DNA of 64,000 nt, from the NCBI RefSeq assembly GCF_004022485.1, contig NZ_CP034951.1, positions 2,728,001-2,792,000 on the forward strand, written 5' to 3'. This DNA is from Aequorivita sp. H23M31 (GTDB taxonomy: Bacteria > Bacteroidota > Bacteroidia > Flavobacteriales > Flavobacteriaceae). The translations under genes and the position numbers were made by a program. Below are positions 41,277 to 50,885 of this stretch, one piece after another. Under the pieces are notes generated by a model. The model worked only from the letters and a program-made list of their open reading frames with translations. It ran no database searches and was not told the origin of the DNA. Position 1 is the first letter of the stretch. Each line of letters begins with the position of its first letter.

Positions 41277-42731
41277 CTATTTTCTGATGATCCTTAAAAA
41301 TTCATTCTTTTCGGAATAAACCAAAATGGCAACAAACACAAGTAATAACAACGTTCCTACCCAAATATTTCCACGAAGTCCATAAAATGAAATTCCCGAA
41401 AATAAGATAGCTAAAAACAACAGCCCTCCAGTTTTTTTCAAATCGTAAGGAACTCGGTAATACTTTTGTCCGTAAAGGTACGAAAGCACCATCATACTTC
41501 CATAGGCTGCGAGGGTGGCAATAGCGGAACCGATATAGCCGATGTAGGGAATAAGAAGATAGTTGAGGACCAGGGTGATTATTGCGGAAAAAACCGAGAT
41601 GTAAGCCCCAAATTTCGTTCTGTCCGTAACCTTATACCAAACGGAAAGATTGTGATAAATTCCCAAAAACAAATTAGCTAAAAGTATCAAGGGAACAATC
41701 TTTAACGCTTCCCAATATTGGCTGTTCGGAATTAAGATTCGTTTAAAAATATCGATATAAATTATTACCACAAGTAGAATAAGACAACCAAAAAGGGTGA
41801 AATATTTCGTGATTGCCGCATAGGTAGTTTTCGCATTTCCCTGATCGGAATAATTGAAGAAAAACGGTTCGATTCCTAATCGAAATGCCATCACAAAGAG
41901 GGTCATAAACATTCCGAGTTTATAGCACGCCGAGTAAAGACCAACTTGGACCTCAGCAATATCCTGGGGTAAAAGATATTTTAAAAGGATTCTGTCAAAA
42001 GCTTCATTTACGCTAAATGCTATTCCCGCGATAAGTACCGGAATTGCATACTTCATCATTTGCTTCCAAATGCTTTTACTGAAACCAAAACCAATTTTCA
42101 AATAGAGTCCTGAAACCATCAATAGAGTCAGCGCACTGGCAATTAAATTTGCAATAAATACATAAGAAACTTTATTCTCCGGATTCCACATCGGTTCCCA
42201 AAAACTCCCGGGAACTGCGAGTTTCGGAAGAATAAGAAAGAAGAATAGATTCAGCCCCAAATTTATGCACACGTTTAAAATCTTAATCACCGCATAGCGC
42301 ATAGGTTTTTCATTGACCCTGAACCATACGAAGGGGAGAACCACCAAAGCATCTAATGCTAATATCCAAAGACCGTAGGTTACGTATTCCACCTTAAATT
42401 CAGATATTTCCGCTAAATAATTTCGAAATAATAAAGTGACTGCCAAGAAAACAATTGAAGAAACCGTAAGGGAAGTAAGTGTAGTTGACTGAACAACTTT
42501 CTGATTGGTGTTTCCCTTGGTGACAAACCGGAAAAAAGCAGTTTCCATTCCATAGGAGAGAAGAACATTCCCCAAAATGAGGAATGCCATCAAACTAGCG
42601 TAAACTCCGTACTCTTCCGGCAATAAAACTTCCACGTAGAGCGGAACCAAAATAACAGATAGAATTCTGGGCAAAACAGTAGCAAGCCCATAAATAAAAG
42701 TCTGTTTAAACAGTTTTTTGAAAAGTGCCAA
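41277..42731 (-). CDS. Polysaccharide flippase (Wzx-like, MOP superfamily)
   Basis: A 484-residue membrane protein with about 12-14 hydrophobic helices, starting FKQTFIYGLATVLPRILSVI, which is characteristic of oligosaccharide flippases. Such proteins move lipid-linked sugar units across the inner membrane for surface polysaccharide assembly. It is 110 bases upstream of dut in the same direction. The cargo is unknown. Confidence 0.9.
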   Translation of the reverse strand: MALFKKLFKQTFIYGLATVLPRILSVILVPLYVEVLLPEEYGVYASLMAFLILGNVLLSYGMETAFFRFVTKGNTNQKVVQSTTLTSLTVSSIVFLAVTLLFRNYLAEISEFKVEYVTYGLWILALDALVVLPFVWFRVNEKPMRYAVIKILNVCINLGLNLFFFLILPKLAVPGSFWEPMWNPENKVSYVFIANLIASALTLLMVSGLYLKIGFGFSKSIWKQMMKYAIPVLIAGIAFSVNEAFDRILLKYLLPQDIAEVQVGLYSACYKLGMFMTLFVMAFRLGIEPFFFNYSDQGNAKTTYAAITKYFTLFGCLILLVVIIYIDIFKRILIPNSQYWEALKIVPLILLANLFLGIYHNLSVWYKVTDRTKFGAYISVFSAIITLVLNYLLIPYIGYIGSAIATLAAYGSMMVLSYLYGQKYYRVPYDLKKTGGLLFLAILFSGISFYGLRGNIWVGTLLLLVFVAILVYSEKNEFLRIIRK

Positions 42732-42882
42732 ATTTGTATCTTGATTTATTTAAACCCGCACAAATTGAAAGGTTTAGGATAGAGGCAAAAGTATCGAAAA
42801 GATTAATTTTCGGATGAAAATGAAACCACGAATACACGAATGCTTTCCAAAGAAATATTTGTGTATTCGCGGTGAAAAATTC

Positions 42883-44154
42883 TTAATTTATAAAATCGAA
42901 GCCGCAGTAAGGAACTAGTACTTCCGGAATCTTTATTCCATCTTCAGTTTGATAATTTTCTAGAATGCCTGCAAGAACACGAGGTAACGCCAAAGAACTG
43001 CCATTTAAAGTATGTGCCAATTTATTTTTGCCATCGGTATCTTTAAATCGAAGTTTTAAACGGTTGGCCTGAAAAGTTTCGAAGTTGGAAACAGATGAAA
43101 TCTCCAGCCATCTATCTTGAGCAGTAGAGAATACTTCGAAATCATAAGTCATAGCCGATGTAAAACCAAGATCTCCGCCACAAAGTCGAAGAACTCTATA
43201 TGGCAATTCCAATTCACGAAGAATTCCTTTCACGTGTTCTACCATTCCATCCAAGGCGGCATAGGAATTATCTGGATGCTCTATTCTTACCAATTCCACT
43301 TTATCAAACTGATGCAAGCGATTTAAACCACGAACGTGCGCACCGTAACTTCCAGCCTCACGGCGGAAACAAGGTGTGTAAGAAGTACACATTATTGGAA
43401 AATCGGAATGGTTCAACAAATCGCCACGGAACATATTTGTAACGGGGACTTCGGAAGTTGGAATTAAATATAAATCGTCTATACCTACATGATACATCTG
43501 GCCTTCCTTATCGGGCAATTGTCCAGTTCCGTATCCCGAAGCTTCATTGACCAAAAGCGGCACTTGATATTCTGTATAACCAGCGGAAATATTTTTATCC
43601 AGAAAATAGGCAATCATCGCTCTTTGCAGTCTAGCGCCTTTTCCTTTATAAACTGGAAACCCAGCACCAGTAACCTTAACGCCAAGTTCAAATTCGATCA
43701 AGTCGTATTTTTTTGCAAGTTCCCAGTGGGGTAATGCGCCATCAACAAGTTTTGGGATTTCTCCTTCTTTGAAAACCTCGAGATTGTCCTTTTCATCGGT
43801 ACCAGCAGGAACCAACTCGTTTGGAATGTTGGGAAGTGTATAAAGTAACTGCTGAAGCTTTTCGGCAGCACTCATCATCTTTTCATTCAATTGCTTTGAA
43901 GTTTCCTTCAATTCAACCGTTTGCTGTTTTAATCCATTTGCTTTTTCAACTTCTCCGCTTTTAAAGAGTTTCCCTATTTCTTTTGAATAAGAATTACTTT
44001 GAGCCAAAACCTCATCCAATTTCGCTTGCGAACTTCTTCGTTCTTCATCTAGGGACAAAATTTCATCAAATGTAGATTCCACATTCAAACCTCTCTTTGA
44101 AAGGGCTTGCACATATTTTTCTTTATTCTCTCGAATTTCGTTTACTTGTAGCAT
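42883..44154 (-). CDS. serS: Seryl-tRNA synthetase
   Basis: A class II synthetase of 423 residues from the ATG at 44154 (MLQVNEIRENKEKYVQALSK); a further 10 residues upstream do not belong to the family. The N-terminal coiled-coil arm (about residues 25-105) binds tRNA-Ser. The catalytic domain contains YLIPTSEVPVTNMF, CFRREAGSYG (motif 2) and LNGSSLALPRVLAGILEN (motif 3). Confidence 0.97.
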   Translation of the reverse strand: MLQVNEIRENKEKYVQALSKRGLNVESTFDEILSLDEERRSSQAKLDEVLAQSNSYSKEIGKLFKSGEVEKANGLKQQTVELKETSKQLNEKMMSAAEKLQQLLYTLPNIPNELVPAGTDEKDNLEVFKEGEIPKLVDGALPHWELAKKYDLIEFELGVKVTGAGFPVYKGKGARLQRAMIAYFLDKNISAGYTEYQVPLLVNEASGYGTGQLPDKEGQMYHVGIDDLYLIPTSEVPVTNMFRGDLLNHSDFPIMCTSYTPCFRREAGSYGAHVRGLNRLHQFDKVELVRIEHPDNSYAALDGMVEHVKGILRELELPYRVLRLCGGDLGFTSAMTYDFEVFSTAQDRWLEISSVSNFETFQANRLKLRFKDTDGKNKLAHTLNGSSLALPRVLAGILENYQTEDGIKIPEVLVPYCGFDFIN

Positions 44155-44181
44155 TGACTTAATTTTAAGGCGGCTAAGGTA

Positions 44182-44220
44182 CAAAAAAAGACCTCAAAGA
44201 GTTTGGAATCTTTGTGGTCT
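44182..44220 (-). terminator. Terminator downstream of the HTTM gene
   Basis: A 12-bp stem with one T-T mismatch, AGACCTCAAAGA (44189-44200) with TCTTTGTGGTCT (44209-44220). On the minus strand it is followed by seven T. It ends the rplY-pth-ribF-HTTM direction just before serS. Confidence 0.85.
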
Positions 44221-44348
44221 AATGGCTTCAATTTTAGAATCTTCCTACTACCTATTTTTGATAATAAATTAGGCGAATTCCATCAATCTTTTTATATATT
44301 TCTTTCGCATTCAATAATTCTATCAAATATACAAAATTGAGTTTTGAT

Positions 44349-45674
44349 TTATTTCGTATTATAATCCATTGGCGAATGCAAGATCCAATCACTATGTCTA
44401 AACGGATGCCATTCCTCTGCGGCTAAATCTACATTTACATCTGTAAAGGGAAAGTAGGGACCGTGATTTATGCTCACAAAGGCTTCCATATAGACCGCAA
44501 CATCTCTCCCTTTTTTGGCTTCAACTTCCTTAATTTTCTGGGCCAATTGCCACATTAAATCGGGTTTTGTTCTTACAGAGGCATTTTGTTTATGTCCTAA
44601 GATTTCAGAAAAATCATATCTTTCCCTATTTCCGTTTTCTTTATCTGCTACATACACATTCAATGTTCCACTTCGAGAGCGTAGCATCATCCGCCAGCTC
44701 AGTCGATGACCTTCTTCGGTCCAGAGCACATCATCCTTAAAAAACCAATGACGCAATGGAAGACCGAGCTGAAAAAGGAAATAAATCGAAAAGACAGCAA
44801 CAATTAAATTTTTATGTTGTGGAACAATCACTTCTCCAGCATTATATATCTTTTTATTCGGAAGAAAGCGTTTTCCAAGTGTTTCCGGTGAGAAGAAGAA
44901 TAAGGCAAATGCTATAGACATATAAGGGAATATTCCTATTTGGAAAACAACCGAATTAAAGAGATGAAAAAATACGGAAACTACAAAACCCAAAATCCGC
45001 GTTCGACGCCAAAGCATGAGAGGAACAATAAGCAAATCGAAGAAAATACCTGTATAGGCCATCGCCCAATGAACCCAATTGAGTTGAAGAAAATCGCCGA
45101 TTAACCAATAATCTTCTTTTCCCGACATAAATAGTGCTGGAGCGGTTGCGTCTAACCAGCTGGGATAAAATTTGGCAACGGAGGCATAAGTATAAACAAT
45201 CCAAACCTGTAAAATCAGAATCAACAATACCCATCGCGGCATAGATGGCGATTTAATTTCTGGATGAATTTTGGCATCTATTGAAAACCATCTGTGTGCT
45301 GGTAAGAATGCCATAATCCAGCAGAGAAGCATCATAAGGTAATAATGATTGTTATAACTTGATTTTTGCATTAAATATGCGCCCGTCCATAGTATGGCAT
45401 ACCCAATTATACTTACGCGATATTTGTAACCCAGCATTACAAATACTCCAAATATTCCCATTAGTGCGAAATAATAGTACATTAAATCACCTTGGAGATA
45501 TTGCAGAAAATCGAATCCGATAAAATTAAACGTAAAAGGGGGGTCCACCAGATTTCGTTTCACCCAGCCTGTAGCTAAAGCGCCAAAAGCTTCTATTGTA
45601 ATCAATAGACCAAAAACCGCTCTGAAAAGGACGAGATTAATATTGTCTATCTGTTTAAAGAGAAATTTATTCAC
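44349..45674 (-). CDS. HTTM domain membrane protein (gamma-carboxylase-like)
   Basis: A 441-residue integral membrane protein with an HTTM domain, the fold shared with vitamin K-dependent gamma-carboxylase. Conserved parts include LFRAVFGLLITIEA, the helix around YNNHYYLMMLLCWIMAFLP, FKDDVLWTEEGHRLSWRMML and ending SDWILHSPMDYN. Bacterial members have no proven activity. Its 5' end overlaps ribF by eight bases, so translation may be coupled. Confidence 0.85.
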   Translation of the reverse strand: MNKFLFKQIDNINLVLFRAVFGLLITIEAFGALATGWVKRNLVDPPFTFNFIGFDFLQYLQGDLMYYYFALMGIFGVFVMLGYKYRVSIIGYAILWTGAYLMQKSSYNNHYYLMMLLCWIMAFLPAHRWFSIDAKIHPEIKSPSMPRWVLLILILQVWIVYTYASVAKFYPSWLDATAPALFMSGKEDYWLIGDFLQLNWVHWAMAYTGIFFDLLIVPLMLWRRTRILGFVVSVFFHLFNSVVFQIGIFPYMSIAFALFFFSPETLGKRFLPNKKIYNAGEVIVPQHKNLIVAVFSIYFLFQLGLPLRHWFFKDDVLWTEEGHRLSWRMMLRSRSGTLNVYVADKENGNRERYDFSEILGHKQNASVRTKPDLMWQLAQKIKEVEAKKGRDVAVYMEAFVSINHGPYFPFTDVNVDLAAEEWHPFRHSDWILHSPMDYNTK

Positions 45675-46599
45675 GGTTTTCTAAATAATCCTTGGCAAAT
45701 TTTTCATCTTTTTCTATTTCCTGGCGCAAGCGTTCAATAGATTCGAAAGTTTCTTCCTCTCTGATGAATTTTAAAAATTCAATCGTAATATCCTTCCCAT
45801 AAAGATCATCGTTAAAATCAAGGAGGTAGGTTTCTATGGTTTTTTCCATTCCACCAACAGTTGGATTGGTACCAATACTCGTTATTCCGAAAAATTTGAT
45901 ACCGTTTAAAATAGATTGAACAACATAAACTCCATTTTTGGGAATGAGCTTATACTTTTCTTTTAATTTCAAGTTGGCCGTTGGATAGTTGATTGTCCTT
46001 CCTATTGCTTTTCCGCGGACTACTTCTCCCGTAATCATGAAATTGTAACCCAAATAATTATTAGCAGTTTCAAGGTCGCCACGGCCCAAGGCCTTTCGGA
46101 TTTTCGTAGAACTTACTGCCACATCATCTATTTCCTTGGCTGAAATTTCTTCTACCTCAAATCCGTAAGTAATCCCGAACTCCTTAAGATTTTCAATATT
46201 GGCAGTCCTATTTCTGCCAAAGCGATGGTCGTAACCTATAATGATTTTCTTGGCTTTCAGACTATTTACAAGAATATCCCGCACATATTCCAAGGCCGTT
46301 AGTCTAGAAAAAGCGTGCGTAAACGGATGGATTACCAAATGACCAAGTCCGGTTTGCTCTAGCAACTGAGTGCGCTCTTCAATTGTATTTATTAGTTTCA
46401 GTTCATCATCCTGTTGGAGTACCATTCTTGGATGGGGAAAAAATGTGAGCACTACCGAATCAAGATTTTCTTTCTCTGCGGTTTCTACGAGACGTTTTAG
46501 AATCGCTTTATGACCACGATGAACGCCATCAAACGTGCCGATAGTAACCACGCTTTGACGATCATTTTTATAAGCTGAAGCGGAGGTGTATTTCTTCAA
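45667..46599 (-). CDS. ribF: Bifunctional riboflavin kinase / FAD synthetase
   Basis: A 310-residue enzyme making FMN and then FAD from riboflavin. The N-terminal FAD synthetase domain has GTFDGVHRGHKAIL and GYDHRFGRNR with SSTKIRKAL. The C-terminal riboflavin kinase domain begins EVVRGKAIGRTINYPTANL and contains GVYVVQ. Three bases separate it from pth. Confidence 0.95.
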   Translation of the reverse strand: MKKYTSASAYKNDRQSVVTIGTFDGVHRGHKAILKRLVETAEKENLDSVVLTFFPHPRMVLQQDDELKLINTIEERTQLLEQTGLGHLVIHPFTHAFSRLTALEYVRDILVNSLKAKKIIIGYDHRFGRNRTANIENLKEFGITYGFEVEEISAKEIDDVAVSSTKIRKALGRGDLETANNYLGYNFMITGEVVRGKAIGRTINYPTANLKLKEKYKLIPKNGVYVVQSILNGIKFFGITSIGTNPTVGGMEKTIETYLLDFNDDLYGKDITIEFLKFIREEETFESIERLRQEIEKDEKFAKDYLENRE

Positions 46600-46601
46600 A
46601 A

Positions 46602-47234
46602 TTATTTTCCGTTAAATGTATTCATGGTAATATTCATTCCCGCTAAAGGAAAGGACTCTATTATTTCGCAGCTTTTCTCCAATCTTTCCGGCAATAGTTT
46701 TTCCTCTTCAGAATCCCATTCACCTAAAACGTAATCTATTTGTCTCCCCTTGGCAAAAGCATCGCTTATGCCAAATCGAAAGCGATTGTAATTAGTAGTT
46801 TGAAGTATATTCTGGATATCTTTAAGACCATTGTGGCCGCCGTCACTTCCTTTTGTTTTAATACGAATTGTACCGAAAGCCAAATTTAGGTCATCGGTAA
46901 TAACCATCAGATTTTCCAAAGGGATTTTCTCTTTTTCCATCCAAAACTTCACGGCCTTGCCACTTAAGTTCATAAAGGTGCTGGGTTTCAATAATATAAG
47001 AGTTCTTCCTTTTACTTTATGTGTTGTAATATCTCCCAATTTTGCCGTTTCCCAAGAAAGAGATTTTTTTTCGGCATAGAAATCTAGAATTTTAAAACCG
47101 ATGTTATGACGGGTATGTGCATATTTTGGACCTATATTTCCAAGTCCAACGATAAGGAATTTTTTCATAGCATCTTCTTCAGAAATTATCTGTTCTCGCT
47201 GCGGCGAAAGGATATTTTTAAAAAACGTAAGCAT
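46602..47234 (-). CDS. pth: Peptidyl-tRNA hydrolase
   Basis: A 210-residue enzyme that frees tRNA from peptidyl-tRNA. The catalytic His is in YAHTRHNIGFKILD; other motifs are KPSTFMNLSGKAV and DDLNLAFGTIRIKTKGSDGG. An N-terminal extension of 22 residues precedes MKKFLIVGLGN; the shorter start at Met23 is also possible. Confidence 0.95.
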   Translation of the reverse strand: MLTFFKNILSPQREQIISEEDAMKKFLIVGLGNIGPKYAHTRHNIGFKILDFYAEKKSLSWETAKLGDITTHKVKGRTLILLKPSTFMNLSGKAVKFWMEKEKIPLENLMVITDDLNLAFGTIRIKTKGSDGGHNGLKDIQNILQTTNYNRFRFGISDAFAKGRQIDYVLGEWDSEEEKLLPERLEKSCEIIESFPLAGMNITMNTFNGK

Positions 47235-47259
47235 ATTCTTTAAAGAATCTTGGGTAAAA

Positions 47260-47292
47260 ATAAAAAAAGCACCCTGAATTATCAGGATGCTT
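47260..47292 (-). terminator. Terminator between rplY and pth
   Basis: AAGCACCCTGA and TCAGGATGCTT (47268-47292) form an 11-bp stem with one mismatch and a four-base loop, followed on the minus strand by TTTTTTTATT. It lies right after the rplY stop and 34 bases before the pth start. Confidence 0.85.
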
Positions 47293-47314
47293 CAAAGATA
47301 TTCTAAAAAGAAGT

Positions 47315-47965
47315 TTATTCTTTTACTGCTGCTACGTCATCAGTCTCAGTTGCGGGAACTTCTTCGCCTTCCGCACCTTCAGCTGTTTCTGCATCTTCAT
47401 CTTCAACTTCATCAGCAATAGCCGTACGAGAAGTTCTTATTTGACAGATAACAGTGTTGTCTGGATGCATTATTTTGTAGTTTTCGCTTTCGACAGCTCC
47501 AATATACATTTTGTTTCCAATTCGCATATCAGTAATGTCAGCTTCAATATAATCAGGAAGATTTGCAGGCAATGCCTTAATACGGAGTCTTCTTGTAACG
47601 ATTCTTAAAACCCCACCGCTTCTAACGCCACGAGAATTACCTACAGTTCTAACTGGAATTTCCATAGTAACTTCCTTATCATCGAAAATTTCATAAAAAT
47701 CGATGTGAAGAATTCGGTCTGTAACAGGATGGAATTGGATATCCTGTAGAATGGCCTGAATTTTTTCGCCGCCAAGTTCAATTACAACTGTGTGTACGTT
47801 TGGGGTGTAAATTAAGTCCTTGAATGCAATTTCATTTGCTGAAAAGCTAATTGGCTCATCCCCTCCGTAAACTACGCAAGGAACCATTCCAGCATTACGT
47901 AAGGCCTGTGTTGCTTTTTTGCCCACGCTTTCTCTTTTTGATCCTTTGATTGTAATAGATTTCAT
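47315..47965 (-). CDS. rplY: Ribosomal protein L25, general stress (Ctc) form
   Basis: A 216-residue 5S rRNA-binding protein of the long Ctc type. The N-terminal L25 domain (residues about 3-90) has [19 protein letters not shown] and VPCVVYGG. The C-terminal TL5-like domain includes [18 protein letters not shown]. The acidic tail from about residue 185 ([15 protein letters not shown]) is common in Bacteroidota. Confidence 0.96.
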   Translation of the reverse strand: MKSITIKGSKRESVGKKATQALRNAGMVPCVVYGGDEPISFSANEIAFKDLIYTPNVHTVVIELGGEKIQAILQDIQFHPVTDRILHIDFYEIFDDKEVTMEIPVRTVGNSRGVRSGGVLRIVTRRLRIKALPANLPDYIEADITDMRIGNKMYIGAVESENYKIMHPDNTVICQIRTSRTAIADEVEDEDAETAEGAEGEEVPATETDDVAAVKE

Positions 47966-48217
47966 CTGTGAAAATTAAGTATTAATAAATATTGGGCTAT
48001 CTAAAACCCAGTTTTTTAAGGACGGCAAAGATAATGTTTATTTTGGAATTATTATTTTGTGACTTGTAGTTTTTTCAAACCGGCAATAATTGAATTGAAC
48101 AATAATGTTTATCGTAATAAATCGGGATTTCAGTTTGGTACAGATTTTCTATCTGAACAGATTTTTATGTAAAGCCACTCTGTAGTAACTCGATGGTCTA
48201 AATTTGAGATGGTCGTC

Positions 48218-48889
48218 TCATTTCTTTCCTGCGATCACAATAACGATCTCTCCTTTTGGAGGCTTATTTTCAAAGTGTTTTAAAACCTCTTCTGCACTGC
48301 CGCGGATGGTCTCTTCGTGAATTTTTGAAATTTCCCGTGAAACGGATATTTGTCTCTCTGCTCCGAAAAATTCAATTATTTGGGGTAAGGTTTTTAGTAG
48401 TTTATGAGGAGATTCATAGAGGATTACCGTTCGGGTTTCTTCGGCTAAACTTTTAAATCGTGTCTGTCTCCCCTTTTTTACGGGTAAAAAACCTTCAAAA
48501 ACAAATTTATCGTTTGGAAAACCACTATTTACCAAGGCCGGTACAAACGCCGTAGCTCCCGGTAAACAATCTACTTCTATTCCTGCTTCAATACAGGCTC
48601 TTGTTAACAGAAACCCGGGATCACTAATTGCCGGCGTTCCCGCATCACTGATAAGAGCAATATTTTCTCCCTCCTGTATGCGTTTTACAATGCCATCCAC
48701 CGTTTTGTGTTCATTATGCATATGGTGCGAATGCATCTGTGTAGGAATTTCATAATGCTTGAGCAATTTTCCACTAGTGCGGGTGTCCTCCGCCAGAATT
48801 AAATCTACTTCTTTTAAAACTTCCACGGCACGGAAAGTAATGTCCTTCAAATTGCCGATGGGTGTTGGCACGACATAGAGTTTTCCCAT
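48218..48889 (-). CDS. rsmI: 16S rRNA (cytidine1402-2'-O)-methyltransferase
   Basis: A 223-residue SAM-dependent tetrapyrrole-methylase-fold enzyme that methylates C1402 in 16S rRNA. Motifs: VVPTPIGNLKDITFRA, AEDTRTSGKLLKHY and LISDAGTPAISDPGFLL. The usual short C-terminal extension is absent, so the protein is on the compact side for the family. Confidence 0.95.
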   Translation of the reverse strand: MGKLYVVPTPIGNLKDITFRAVEVLKEVDLILAEDTRTSGKLLKHYEIPTQMHSHHMHNEHKTVDGIVKRIQEGENIALISDAGTPAISDPGFLLTRACIEAGIEVDCLPGATAFVPALVNSGFPNDKFVFEGFLPVKKGRQTRFKSLAEETRTVILYESPHKLLKTLPQIIEFFGAERQISVSREISKIHEETIRGSAEEVLKHFENKPPKGEIVIVIAGKK

Positions 48890-48908
48890 AATTAGAAAAC
48901 GAAAATTA

Positions 48909-49691
48909 TCAATTAAAACTTTTCTCTACAATGCTCATAAAACGGCTGCTGTATTCTTCCTTGCTAAGCCAGTTATTATAATCTGGCTTCACATTTGTAT
49001 GGATGAAGTTTTGTGCCTCTTCAAAATTTTCCATTGTATTGATTTGGGATAGAACCCTTGTGTAATCTTCGGCCTGTCCTTCAAAAAGGTGCTTTATAAA
49101 GGCCAAGCGATCGTTTAATCCAATGTTCAATCCTCTTTTAATGGTATCGTTCAAGGATTTGGGTTTGGATTCTTTAAAATTGTGACTCGCAGTTTTTACT
49201 TCATTGGAAGGTGGAAAAAGCTCGGGATTTTTACGTTCAAATTCAGGCATTTGTTGGTAATTTGCTGCGAACTCTTCCAATTCGTTCTTGGTTTTTTTTG
49301 GAGTTTCCCGGGGAAGCTTTGGCTCTTTATCTTGAGCGGGAAGCATTTCCTCCAGCATTTCATCAATGGCATCGCTCTCTTCAGGCATTTGTGCGACAAT
49401 ATCCTTTATTTTTTCCATTAATGGCTCGATAAGGTCTTCTTTATGCTCAGGTTGCGGGACAGGTTCTGGCTCCACAAACCAGTTTTCCTCTCGAAAGCTT
49501 TTAGAATCAAGAGATTCCTCAAATTCTGGTTCTTGAGTATCGTCAAGTTGATTTTCAAGATATTCCAGAATTGTAAGTTTTTCCTGCAATTCGCCTACCG
49601 ATTTCCTAATTGTGGAGACGTTAAATGTTTGTTCTTCTTGTAAAATCTGATTTGCAAGCATTTTGAGCTGTTCGCGGATTTTCTTTTTCAT
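48909..49691 (-). CDS. Conserved flavobacterial hypothetical protein
   Basis: A 260-residue cytoplasmic protein with no known domain. The N-terminal 60 residues are helical (EQLKMLANQILQEEQTF, VGELQEKLTILEYLENQL). The middle (about 60-165) is acidic, proline-rich and probably disordered. The C-terminal 80 residues look ordered and conserved, with SLNDTIKRGLNIGLNDRLAF and HLFEGQAEDYTRVLSQIN. I recall similar genes beside rsmI in flavobacteria. It may bind RNA or a partner enzyme, but no function can be assigned. It starts 20 bases upstream of rsmI. Confidence 0.8.
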   Translation of the reverse strand: MKKKIREQLKMLANQILQEEQTFNVSTIRKSVGELQEKLTILEYLENQLDDTQEPEFEESLDSKSFREENWFVEPEPVPQPEHKEDLIEPLMEKIKDIVAQMPEESDAIDEMLEEMLPAQDKEPKLPRETPKKTKNELEEFAANYQQMPEFERKNPELFPPSNEVKTASHNFKESKPKSLNDTIKRGLNIGLNDRLAFIKHLFEGQAEDYTRVLSQINTMENFEEAQNFIHTNVKPDYNNWLSKEEYSSRFMSIVEKSFN

Positions 49692-50148
49692 TTTTGTTTG
49701 ATGTTTTTTTCCTGTTATCCTTCCAATTCCTCTAATGAAATATCGAACTCACAATGAGATCAATTTAAATTTCACAAGGATTTGTGTTCCGAATTATACC
49801 TCAGCATTGATTAAGGACCGAAATCCTTTTTAGCTGGTAAACAGTTCAAAATTACATTTTTGTTTTTAAATAAAGGGATTTTAAACTAGAACCGTCATGA
49901 TTCGAATTTGGATAAATGCAATGATAGAATTATGCCCAGTTTTAAAAGCGGATCGGCATTTCATATCTTTCTAAATTAAACAGAATTTCTATTTTGTTTT
50001 TATAAATTTACGCATCCTTTTTGTAAACCTCAATTGTTTTTATTAGTAGGTTTAATTCCTTTGTAAAGTGATGGTTGTAGACAAACGGATAATTTTGTCC
50101 AAACTTTAGAATTAACATCTTGCTCCTTTGAGCGCCTAAAATAGAATT
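49692..50148. other. Divergent intergenic region upstream of tdk
   Basis: About 450 AT-rich bases with no recognised gene or repeat. A minus-strand frame around 50008-50110 (ILKFGQNYPFVYNHHFTKEL) looks slightly protein-like but continues as the antisense of tdk, so I do not call it. Confidence 0.45.
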
Positions 50149-50829
50149 ATGTTTCTCGAAAATACTGTAAATCAGAAAGAACAATTTGGCTGGATAGAGG
50201 TTATCTGCGGTTCTATGTTTTCCGGGAAGACCGAGGAGCTTATCCGCAGGCTTAAACGGGCTCAATTTGCACGGCAAAAGGTCGAAATTTTTACGCCTGC
50301 CATAGATACGCGTTATGGAGAGGATTCGGTTACAAGCCATGATAAAAACCAAATTCGCTCTACTCCAGTCCCGGCAGCGGCGAATATTCCGATATTGGCC
50401 GATAGTTGCGATGTGGTAGGAATTGATGAAGCTCAATTTTTTGATGATGAAATCGTGAAAGTGTGTAATGATCTGGCCAATCATGGGGTTCGGGTAATTG
50501 TTGCGGGATTGGACATGGATTTTAAAGGAAATCCCTTTGGACCCATGCCTGCTTTAATGGCAACAGCAGAATATGTTACAAAAGTACATGCCGTATGCAC
50601 CAGAACGGGAAACTTAGCCCATTATAGTTATAGAAAGGCAAAAAGTGATGCCCTCGTGTTATTGGGTGAGACCGAAGAATATGAACCATTAAGTCGGGCT
50701 GCTTATTATAAAGCAATGATTCGAGATAAGAAAATAAAACAGGAAGAAAAGAACTCTCAGATCAACCTTACCGATTCTTCTTCGAAAGAAACAGTGAATT
50801 CAGGAATGGAAAAAGAAGGTGAAATTTAA
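50149..50829 (+). CDS. tdk: Thymidine kinase
   Basis: A 226-residue type II thymidine kinase of the salvage pathway. The P-loop is GSMFSGKT (residues 21-28), followed by the DEAQFF Walker B-like motif. The lasso region reads [19 protein letters not shown], which keeps one cysteine but lacks the paired CxxC zinc ligands of classical enzymes. A 30-residue charged tail is added at the C-terminus. It is followed 56 bases later by alr. Confidence 0.94.
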   Translation: MFLENTVNQKEQFGWIEVICGSMFSGKTEELIRRLKRAQFARQKVEIFTPAIDTRYGEDSVTSHDKNQIRSTPVPAAANIPILADSCDVVGIDEAQFFDDEIVKVCNDLANHGVRVIVAGLDMDFKGNPFGPMPALMATAEYVTKVHAVCTRTGNLAHYSYRKAKSDALVLLGETEEYEPLSRAAYYKAMIRDKKIKQEEKNSQINLTDSSSKETVNSGMEKEGEI

Positions 50830-50885
50830 ATTGCCAAAAACCGGTTCAATACCAATAACAACATTAATTAATATTACTTTCCCAG

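Noticed and set aside
50008..50484. Long minus-strand frame opposite the 5' half of tdk
   Set aside because: Most of it is antisense to a clear thymidine kinase; only the last 36 codons are outside and they match no family I know.
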